Shown in pieces: positions 1 to 5,322 of a stretch of DNA of 6,454 nucleotides. Numbering within the stretch: position 1 is the first letter of the stretch; each line of letters begins with the position of its first letter. Below the pieces are notes generated by a model. That model saw nothing but the letters and a program-made list of their open reading frames with translations. It was not told the origin of the DNA and made no database searches. A program made the position numbers and the translations under genes. Source of the DNA: Chitinophagaceae bacterium (GTDB lineage Bacteria > Bacteroidota > Bacteroidia > Chitinophagales > Chitinophagaceae); assembly GCA_009996555.1 (NCBI GenBank), contig JAACZX010000533.1, positions 1-6,454 on the forward strand, given 5' to 3'.

Positions 1-2
1 CA

Positions 3-356
3 ATTGTTGGTTTTATCATTATCGGATTTATTGTTCTTGCTGCCCTGTTTGCCGGAACAATGCTGGCATCAATGCCGGGCTTGGGCGATACAGCTATGAT
101 AGCAGGAGGAATGTCAATTTTTATTACAATTCTTTATCTGGCAATTGCAGTGCTGTATTTTTTTCCTTGCCTTTACATGTATCGTTTTTCAGTAAGAATG
201 AAAAGAGCATTGTATGAAAACAACCAGGATGTTTTAAACTCTTCTTTCAGCAGCCTGAAATCATGCTTTAAATTCATGGGAATAATGACCATCGTCTTCT
301 TATCATTTTATGCCCTTATTTTCATTTTCGGCATGTTTGCCTCTCTCATAAAATAA
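3..356 (+). CDS. DUF5362-type small membrane protein, 3' part (5' end outside window)
   Basis: The reading frame is open from base 3 to the TAA at 354-356, giving about 117 residues with no start before the window edge. An internal ATG at 60 falls inside a hydrophobic segment (IVGFIIIGFIVLAALF) that should belong to the same protein, so the gene almost certainly begins upstream. Three hydrophobic stretches are visible: residues 1-21, about 38-62 and about 92-115 of the visible part. Between the last two lies a basic, probably cytosolic loop with YRFSVRMKRAL, then a segment with LKSCFKFMGI. This layout, a Tyr/Phe-Pro-Cys-containing helix end (YFFPCLYMY) followed by an amphipathic Lys/Arg loop, matches the DUF5362 family of Bacteroidota. 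The family has no known function. A strong hairpin terminator follows 11 bases after the stop. The family call rests on recognition, without a profile search. Confidence 0.75.
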   Translation: MVGFIIIGFIVLAALFAGTMLASMPGLGDTAMIAGGMSIFITILYLAIAVLYFFPCLYMYRFSVRMKRALYENNQDVLNSSFSSLKSCFKFMGIMTIVFLSFYALIFIFGMFASLIK

Positions 357-367
357 ATATCCTCAAT

Positions 368-402
368 AAAAAAAACGCTTCTTTTCAGAAGCGTTTTTTT
401 TT
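368..402. terminator. Bidirectional Rho-independent terminator
   Basis: A perfect 8-bp stem (ACGCTTCT at 375-382 with AGAAGCGT at 387-394) closes on a 4-base loop, TTTC. An A-run (368-375) precedes the stem and a T-run (394-402) follows it, so either strand gives a hairpin followed by a U-tract. It lies between two convergent genes, 11 bases after the stop of the left gene and directly at the stop of the minus-strand RDD gene, so it can serve both. Confidence 0.93.
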
Positions 403-1183
403 ATTCTCTTGTTGCCAGATAATTGTAATCAGCTATCAGCTGTTGTAAAAACACATCCACTTCCATATCACTTTCTACTTTCAACACAGCTTTAATTCTT
501 CCGGCTATACGGTGGGCTGTTTCATAATTATTACGCTTGTATGCTTCGTTCAACACTGTTTTAATGGTATTGATATCCCTGTCGCTCAGCTTTAACACTT
601 CAGGAAATTTTACCGCATAGTTCTTTTGTGTTATTTCCATAAACACTGTATCATGAATAGAGCTTTGAATTTTTGTGCTCACAATAGCTGTGTTTGCCGC
701 AAGGTCTCCAAGCCGCTGATTTTTTGCAGTAACAGCAATAATGATCACCACAATAATACCCAGCATGCCCACAAAAATGAGTTGGTACATTATCCAGAAC
801 CCCGGAAGCACAAAAGAAAACACCAGCGGCCATTCCCACACACGAAAGAACCAACGTAATAAATACTGGCTGATGGTTGGGTCGCCGCCTTCTACACTCA
901 TTACCCGGATGCCTGCTGCCATTTTACCTGGGCTTTGTCCGTGAAAGATGATCTCGAAAACAGGATGGTAAAGCAGGAGAGGAAGAGTTACCAAAAACAG
1001 ATCAACACCAAAAGCAAAATCACCATCTAACTGTAATCCATCATATAAAACATAACGCATCAGCACAGCATAAGCCACCATAATGGCCAGATCCAGGAAA
1101 TACGCCAGCAAACGCTTAATGAAAGGCGCAATCTCAAAATCGAGTGCAATATTAAAAGGTGTGCTGATGAGTACGTTTGACAT
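401..1183 (-). CDS. RDD family membrane protein with C-terminal soluble tail
   Basis: This 260-residue protein shows the RDD family signature. There is an Arg and an Asp in the first membrane helix (RLLAYFLD, R24 and D31), the loop GQSPGKMAAGIRV (82-94) that is the family's best-conserved block, and QRLGDLAAN (156-164) after the last helix. Hydrophobic segments lie at about 25-47, 58-80, 116-135 and 134-153. The last two are closely spaced and could be one hairpin. The RDD fold ends near residue 170. A further ~90 residues (171-260) are charged and probably helical (for example LSDRDINTIKTVLNEAYKRN) and presumably lie in the cytosol. RDD proteins have been linked to ion transport in a few cases, but most are uncharacterised. 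The gene is divergent from the SpoIIM-DUF4129-DUF4350-MoxR-DUF58 cluster, and RDD genes are common companions of such clusters. A shared role is inferred. The stop codon TAA abuts the terminator stem. Confidence 0.9.
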   Translation of the reverse strand: MSNVLISTPFNIALDFEIAPFIKRLLAYFLDLAIMVAYAVLMRYVLYDGLQLDGDFAFGVDLFLVTLPLLLYHPVFEIIFHGQSPGKMAAGIRVMSVEGGDPTISQYLLRWFFRVWEWPLVFSFVLPGFWIMYQLIFVGMLGIIVVIIIAVTAKNQRLGDLAANTAIVSTKIQSSIHDTVFMEITQKNYAVKFPEVLKLSDRDINTIKTVLNEAYKRNNYETAHRIAGRIKAVLKVESDMEVDVFLQQLIADYNYLATRE

Positions 1184-1275
1184 ACAGTTATTTCTGTTTG
1201 TAAAATAAAGGAATAATTTCTTCCGCAGATGGCTGTAATTAAAAATTACTTGCTATTTTCAATTTCTGACTCACT
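1184..1275. promoter_or_regulatory. Divergent intergenic region with an AT-rich dyad
   Basis: These 92 bases separate the start of the minus-strand RDD gene from the start of the plus-strand cluster, so both promoters should lie here. The region is AT-rich and contains a perfect 6-bp inverted repeat with a 3-base spacer (GTAATT at 1235-1240, AATTAC at 1244-1249). I looked for the Bacteroidota promoter consensus (TTTG near -33, TAnnTTTG near -7) on both strands and found only partial matches with poor spacing, so no specific promoter is called. The dyad could be an operator or simply AT-rich sequence. Confidence 0.4.
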
Positions 1276-2283
1276 ATGAGAGAAGCACTTTTTATTAAAA
1301 AAAATGCGCAGAAGTGGAACGAGTACCAATATCTGCAAACCGAAGACCCGGATCAAATGGCAGACAGGTTTATTACCCTGCTTGATGATTTGAGTTATTC
1401 CAAAACATTTTATCCGCACAGTAAAGTTACACGTTGGATCAACAGCCTTGCTGTAAGCATCTATCAAACTATTTATCAAAACAGGAAACAACGTTTTTCA
1501 AGGCTCATCACCTTCTGGAAATATGAACTGCCACTCATGTTCCGCAAGCATCACCGCATGTTCCTGTACAGTTTCCTGTTTTTTGCATTGCTTTTTACAA
1601 TGGGAGTATTGTCGTGCATGAAAGACGATGAATTTGTAAAAGGAGTGTTGGGTGAAGATTATGTGGCCATGACAGAGGAAAACATTGAAAAAGGCGATCC
1701 GTTTGGTGTGTACAGCAGCCCCAGCAGGTTTACCATGTGGGTGCAGATTGCATTTAATAACATCCGTGTTGGTTTTATGATGGTGATTGGCGGTGTGCTG
1801 TTTGGCATTTGCACATTGTATCTTTTCTTTACCAACTCCATTATGGTGGGCACGTTTCAATACATGTTTTTTGCAAAAGGACTTGGCTGGCAAAGTGTAC
1901 TGGTGATCTGGATACATGGCACACTTGAAATTTCGGGAATGATCATTGAAGCATGCGCCGGATTTGTATTGGCAAAAAGCCTTTTGTTTCCCGGAACTTT
2001 TTCACGCTGGATATCGTTTAAACGGGGTGTAAAAGATGCCATGAAAATATGTGTGAGCCTTGTGCCCATTACCATACTTGCTGCTTTTCTTGAAAGTTAT
2101 ATTACAAGGCTCAGCTCAAATGCATTCGACAGAACCACAAACGTATCGCTGCCTGTTCCTGTAAGCATCAGCATACTGACAGTGTCGTTCCTGTTTATTG
2201 TGTGGTATTTTGTGATCTATCCCATCCGCCTCGAAAAAAGAATTAAAAACGATCCTGCATTTGCAGAAAAAGTGGCCGCATGA
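1276..2283 (+). CDS. Stage II sporulation protein M (SpoIIM)-family membrane protein
   Basis: This 335-residue protein has a basic, Trp-containing soluble N-terminus (1-93) followed by about five membrane segments (roughly 95-114, 158-184, 206-236, 256-276 and 296-316). Family hallmarks are NNIRVGFMMVIGGVLFGI (161-178) and the membrane block IWIHGTLEISGMIIEACAGF (211-230) with its conserved His-Gly and Glu. The loop between helices 1 and 2 (about 115-157, containing VLGEDYV and DPFGVYSS) is also typical of Bacteroidota members. In spore formers SpoIIM works with SpoIID and SpoIIP in engulfment. This organism type does not sporulate, and I see no spoIID or spoIIP here, so the family name should not be read as function. 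An in-frame TGA at 1267-1269 makes ATG 1276 the first usable ATG. The stop overlaps the next start by 4 bp (ATGA), which suggests translational coupling. It is the first gene of the plus-strand cluster. Confidence 0.92.
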   Translation: MREALFIKKNAQKWNEYQYLQTEDPDQMADRFITLLDDLSYSKTFYPHSKVTRWINSLAVSIYQTIYQNRKQRFSRLITFWKYELPLMFRKHHRMFLYSFLFFALLFTMGVLSCMKDDEFVKGVLGEDYVAMTEENIEKGDPFGVYSSPSRFTMWVQIAFNNIRVGFMMVIGGVLFGICTLYLFFTNSIMVGTFQYMFFAKGLGWQSVLVIWIHGTLEISGMIIEACAGFVLAKSLLFPGTFSRWISFKRGVKDAMKICVSLVPITILAAFLESYITRLSSNAFDRTTNVSLPVPVSISILTVSFLFIVWYFVIYPIRLEKRIKNDPAFAEKVAA

Positions 2284-3095
2284 GTAAACGATCTTCTTTT
2301 CACTTCCTGTTCTTTTTGCTGATTGCATGTTGTTGCAACAGCAAACTATTTGCACAGGAAGTAACGGTTGATACGGTAACTGCTGTGGAAAACATGGCGC
2401 TGGATACAACAATTGCTTCGGATGAATATGATGATGATGACAGATTAATAAACGATACTGCTTTACAACGATCGGCATGGACCTATCCGGCAGACAGTAT
2501 CCGGAGCATGAGATCGCAAAAAGATTTCAGCTATATGAGAAACCTGGACAGCTCCCTCAGAGTTATCCAGAAAGAAGAACTGGAAGAAGGCCGTAAGAAA
2601 AAGCCAGATCAAGAGGTAAATATAAACCGTGCTTTTTCAATTTTCCGTATCATTGAAATTCTGTTATGGGCTTTGCTTATCGGGGCATTGCTGTTTGTGC
2701 TGTACCGCATCTTCCTTTCGGATCGTGGGCTCTTTACTTCACCTGTACGAAATAATCAGCTGGATGTGGAAGAAGAACACATTACCGATGATCAGTATCT
2801 TGAAAAACAGCTGCAGCTTGCTATCAAAGAAAAAAATTACCGGCTGGCTGTGCGTTATTTGTATCTGCAAACGCTCAACAGGCTTGCAGAAAAACAATGG
2901 CTCATTCTTTCACCCGATAAAACCAATTACCAATACGTAAGAGAACTGTCGAAACCACAATTAAAAAATGCGTTTGCACGTGTTACGCTGCATTACGATT
3001 ATGCCTGGTATGGTGATTTTGAAATTGCAGAAGATGTTTTTGAGCCGGTAAAAAAAGAGTTTGAACAGTTTCAACAAAGCATTAAACAGATTTGA
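2280..3095 (+). CDS. DUF4129 domain protein, exported N-terminus, single internal membrane helix
   Basis: This 271-residue protein begins with a hydrophobic export signal (about 7-19). The cleavage type is ambiguous: LIAC (14-17), inside a run of three cysteines (C17-C19), resembles a lipobox, while KLFAQ (22-26) fits signal peptidase I cutting after A25. A polar acidic stretch follows (27-115, with DEYDDDDR at 48-55), then one strong membrane helix (about 122-146). The C-terminal domain (about 172-267) matches DUF4129: YRLAVRYLYLQTLNRLAEK (187-205), DKTNYQYVREL (213-223) and WYGDF (243-247). This topology would place the acidic stretch in the periplasm and the DUF4129 domain in the cytosol, near the MoxR ATPase. 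DUF4129 has no established biochemical role and often occurs beside MoxR/DUF58 genes. The gene overlaps both neighbours by 4 bp. Confidence 0.9.
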   Translation: MSKRSSFHFLFFLLIACCCNSKLFAQEVTVDTVTAVENMALDTTIASDEYDDDDRLINDTALQRSAWTYPADSIRSMRSQKDFSYMRNLDSSLRVIQKEELEEGRKKKPDQEVNINRAFSIFRIIEILLWALLIGALLFVLYRIFLSDRGLFTSPVRNNQLDVEEEHITDDQYLEKQLQLAIKEKNYRLAVRYLYLQTLNRLAEKQWLILSPDKTNYQYVRELSKPQLKNAFARVTLHYDYAWYGDFEIAEDVFEPVKKEFEQFQQSIKQI

Positions 3096-4213
3096 GTACC
3101 ATTCTACGATATGTTCTTTTCTTCTGCATCCTCAGCATTGCTGCAGGCTGCAACAAAAAAAAGCGTGTGAAGTTGCCCGACATGCGGCATAACTATTCCA
3201 TGAAAAGTAAAAAACCGTTTGGAACATACACGGTTTACAGCATGCTGCAGAATAGCCGACGGATATTCCTGAGTAATGCCGACAGGGAATCATTGCTGGA
3301 ATACGCAGACAAAGGCAACCAGGTTTTTTTATCTGCTGAATATATTGATAAAGAGCTGCTCGATACATTAGGTGTGGACGTACAATACTTCACCATGAAA
3401 AGTATTTTTCAGCAGCAGCAGGATACTGCAGGGCCAATGCGTCACACTTCAGCAAAGATCTTGAGACAGGATTCTGTAAAGGCTGAGCAGTATGGTTTCT
3501 TCTACTACCCATTTGATGCACACTTCATCCGCCCCGAAGAAATTGATGCCACCGTACTTGGCACCAACGATGAAAACAGCCCCAACTATATTTCTTTCAG
3601 ATATGGCAACGGACGTTTTTTTCTTCATCTGAATCCGGAAGCTTTCAGCAATTACCTGTTATTAAGCAACCAGAATAAAAAATATGCTGAAGAAGCATTC
3701 AGTTACTTTCCTGCAGAAAGAAAAACAGTTTATTGGGATGATTACTACAGGATAGGTCGTTTTCCGCAGGAGAATTTTTCGTTGTTTGATGTGTTTCTGA
3801 AAAATCCAATGCTCAAATGGGCATTGTTACTGGCATTTGCACTCATGGTGCTTTATCTTGCTTTTGCGAGCAAACGAAGACAACGCATCGTTCCGCTGAA
3901 ACCGGTTAACAGCAATGCAAGTATTTCATTTGTAGAAACCATTGGCCGTCTTTACCTGCAGAAAAAAGACAACCAGAATATTGCTCATAAAATGACCACG
4001 TATTTCCTGGAATACATCCGCACAAAGTATTACCTGAATACGGCGCATTTGAATGCAGAGTTTTTCTCATCACTCTCACGAAAAAGCGGAGTGGAAGAAA
4101 TAGAAGTAAAACAGTTTTTTGATTTCATTCAGCAATTACATGATTCGGCAGAAGTAACCGATCTTGAATTACTGGAGTATAATAACCGTATGCAGCAATA
4201 CTTAAAACAATGA
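3092..4213 (+). CDS. DUF4350 domain putative lipoprotein (TTG start)
   Basis: The protein has 373 residues when started at TTG 3092. That start is chosen because it overlaps the previous stop as TTGA (3092-3095), mirroring the ATGA junction upstream. It also supplies a complete lipoprotein signal: a hydrophobic stretch (about 6-18) ending in lipobox IAAGC, with C20 as the candidate lipidated residue and NKKK after it. The next in-frame ATG (3182, residue 31) would remove this signal. Residues about 28-235 match DUF4350, with SKKPFGTYTVYSML (39-52) near its start and GNQVFLSAEYIDKELLDTLG (75-94) as a typical Rossmann-like segment. A membrane helix lies at about 241-260, followed by a basic KRRQR. 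The C-terminal 110 residues (about 264-373) are soluble and helical, containing SISFVETIGRLYL (277-289), and probably cytosolic. The function is unknown. DUF4350 is a regular neighbour of DUF4129, MoxR and DUF58 genes. Confidence 0.88.
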   Translation: MSTILRYVLFFCILSIAAGCNKKKRVKLPDMRHNYSMKSKKPFGTYTVYSMLQNSRRIFLSNADRESLLEYADKGNQVFLSAEYIDKELLDTLGVDVQYFTMKSIFQQQQDTAGPMRHTSAKILRQDSVKAEQYGFFYYPFDAHFIRPEEIDATVLGTNDENSPNYISFRYGNGRFFLHLNPEAFSNYLLLSNQNKKYAEEAFSYFPAERKTVYWDDYYRIGRFPQENFSLFDVFLKNPMLKWALLLAFALMVLYLAFASKRRQRIVPLKPVNSNASISFVETIGRLYLQKKDNQNIAHKMTTYFLEYIRTKYYLNTAHLNAEFFSSLSRKSGVEEIEVKQFFDFIQQLHDSAEVTDLELLEYNNRMQQYLKQ

Positions 4214-4218
4214 TAAGA

Positions 4219-4295
4219 GGTACAAAATACAAGGCACAAGATACAAGGTACAAGTTACGGTAGCGTACTTCTAACTTCGTACTTCGTACCTGCAA
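4219..4295. repeat. 7-bp-phased repeat array with internal inversion
   Basis: Eleven consecutive heptamers fill 77 bases with no phase slip. The first five units (4219-4253) follow GGTACAA/GATACAA, for example 4219-4225 and 4247-4253. After two degenerate units (4254-4267) the orientation reverses to CTTCGTA-like units (4268-4288, including two identical copies at 4275-4281 and 4282-4288), and the array ends in a degenerate unit (4289-4295). The ends pair exactly (AGGTAC 4218-4223 with GTACCT 4286-4291). Pairing continues inward with roughly one mismatch per heptad, giving a long imperfect hairpin centred near 4254. There is no T-run after it, so it is not a standard intrinsic terminator. It could be an mRNA-stabilising or processing structure, a protein-binding array, or a dispersed genomic repeat. 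Confidence 0.82.
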
Positions 4296-4343
4296 TATTT
4301 CGTTCTTAAACTATTTTAAACAGACTTTAAAATAAAGCGATTC
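4296..4343 (+). promoter_or_regulatory. AT-rich leader upstream of moxR
   Basis: The 48 bases between the heptad array and the moxR start are AT-rich and carry three TTAAA motifs, at 4306-4310, 4316-4320 and 4327-4331, about one helical turn apart. No convincing TAnnTTTG promoter element and no Shine-Dalgarno sequence precede ATG 4344. A promoter is possible here, because this is the only real gap in the plus-strand cluster, but the sequence does not prove one. Confidence 0.25.
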
Positions 4344-5321
4344 ATGGAAAATCAATTATTTCAACAACGTACCGATCTTTCGCAACTAAGCCAGGCTATT
4401 GCTTCCATTCGTGAAGCTGTGGGTAAAGTGATTGTGGGGCAGGAGCAAATGCTGGAGCTGATGATTGCCGGTATATTGGCCGATGGACATATTCTGATTG
4501 AAGGTGTACCGGGTGTGGCAAAAACATTGTCAGCAAAGCTGATGGCAAAACTGATCGATGCTGAATTTTCACGTATCCAGTTTACACCCGATCTGATGCC
4601 GAGTGATGTATTGGGCACATCGGTATTTAATCCAAAAGAAGCCAGCTTCCAGTTCAAAGCCGGTCCATTGTTCAGCAACATTGTATTGATTGATGAAATT
4701 AACCGTGCACCGGCAAAAACACAATCGGCTTTGTTTGAAGTAATGGAAGAGCGACAGGTAACTGTTGACGGAACTACTTATCCCATGAACGTTCCTTTTA
4801 TGGTGTTGGCTACACAAAACCCGGTTGACCAGGAAGGAACTTACCGCTTACCTGAAGCACAGCTTGATCGTTTCCTGTTTAAAATTGAAGTGGGTTATCC
4901 ATCGCTTGAAGAAGAGATCATTATCTTAAGCAACCAGCACCAGGCCGATAACCGCTTCCTCTTAAATGAGATCGGCAAAGTATTATCAGCAGAAGATATT
5001 GCACAATACAGAGAAACAATACGGCAGATAATAGTTGAACATAAGCTGCTGGAGTTTATTGCACGCATAGTTCATGAAACACGCAACAATCCATCGCTGT
5101 TCTTAGGTGCATCACCCCGTGCATCGCTGGCAATTGTAAAAGCATCAAAAGCTTTTGCAGCTATGCGTGGGCGTGATTTTATTACTCCCGAAGATATTAT
5201 TGAAGTAACACCACATGTGTTGCGCCATCGTATTATCCTTACACCTGAAAAGGAAATGGAAGGGATTACAGCCGATGAATTAGTTGACCGCATCATTAAA
5301 TCACTGGAGATACCACGATAA
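4344..5321 (+). CDS. MoxR family AAA+ ATPase
   Basis: This 325-residue protein is of normal length for the family and appears complete, with all AAA+ elements. These are Walker A GVPGVAKT (54-61, K60 and T61), Walker B IVLIDEIN (113-120, D117 and E118), sensor 1 ATQNP (156-160), the EAQLDRF segment (171-177) with R176 as likely arginine finger, and sensor 2 GASPRAS (255-261, R259). The C-terminal lid domain follows (about 250-320), with RDFITPEDI (277-285). MoxR ATPases hydrolyse ATP in the cytosol to remodel or activate partner proteins, usually VWA-domain proteins encoded alongside. In characterised systems this serves enzyme maturation, stress resistance or envelope functions. Here the partner is most likely the DUF58 product, whose start follows the moxR stop by one base. 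The target of this MoxR cannot be told from sequence. A 130-bp gap containing a heptad repeat separates it from the DUF4350 gene. Confidence 0.97.
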   Translation: MENQLFQQRTDLSQLSQAIASIREAVGKVIVGQEQMLELMIAGILADGHILIEGVPGVAKTLSAKLMAKLIDAEFSRIQFTPDLMPSDVLGTSVFNPKEASFQFKAGPLFSNIVLIDEINRAPAKTQSALFEVMEERQVTVDGTTYPMNVPFMVLATQNPVDQEGTYRLPEAQLDRFLFKIEVGYPSLEEEIIILSNQHQADNRFLLNEIGKVLSAEDIAQYRETIRQIIVEHKLLEFIARIVHETRNNPSLFLGASPRASLAIVKASKAFAAMRGRDFITPEDIIEVTPHVLRHRIILTPEKEMEGITADELVDRIIKSLEIPR

Positions 5322-5322
5322 C

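Noticed and set aside
60..62. ATG at 60 as the start of the leftmost gene
   Set aside because: The same frame is open to the window edge and encodes a membrane helix upstream of this Met, typical of the family, so the gene is 5'-truncated by the window.
626..859. 77-codon open frame on the plus strand opposite the RDD gene
   Set aside because: The product is His- and Cys-rich with no recognisable family and sits antisense to conserved RDD coding sequence, so it is a shadow frame.
1498..1917. 139-codon open frame on the minus strand inside the SpoIIM-family gene
   Set aside because: It lies wholly antisense to a well-supported membrane protein gene. Its product is rich in His, Lys and Cys, has no domain pattern, and looks like the complement of hydrophobic codons.
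1276..2283. Reading the SpoIIM-like gene as evidence of sporulation
   Set aside because: No spoIID, spoIIP or other spore genes are visible, and the context is a MoxR cluster of Bacteroidota type. SpoIIM-family proteins are widespread in non-spore formers.
2116..2478. 120-codon minus-strand frame spanning the SpoIIM/DUF4129 junction
   Set aside because: It crosses two well-supported plus-strand genes, and its composition is that of a complement frame without motifs.
3092..4213. Possible frameshift because the DUF4350 gene lacks an ATG at its 5' end
   Set aside because: The frame is intact from TTG 3092 with a full signal sequence and a 4-bp overlap with the previous gene, so an alternative start explains it without a defect.
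4218..4291. Intrinsic terminator after the DUF4350 gene
   Set aside because: The hairpin is interrupted by regular mismatches and is not followed by a T-run, so a standard Rho-independent terminator is not supported.
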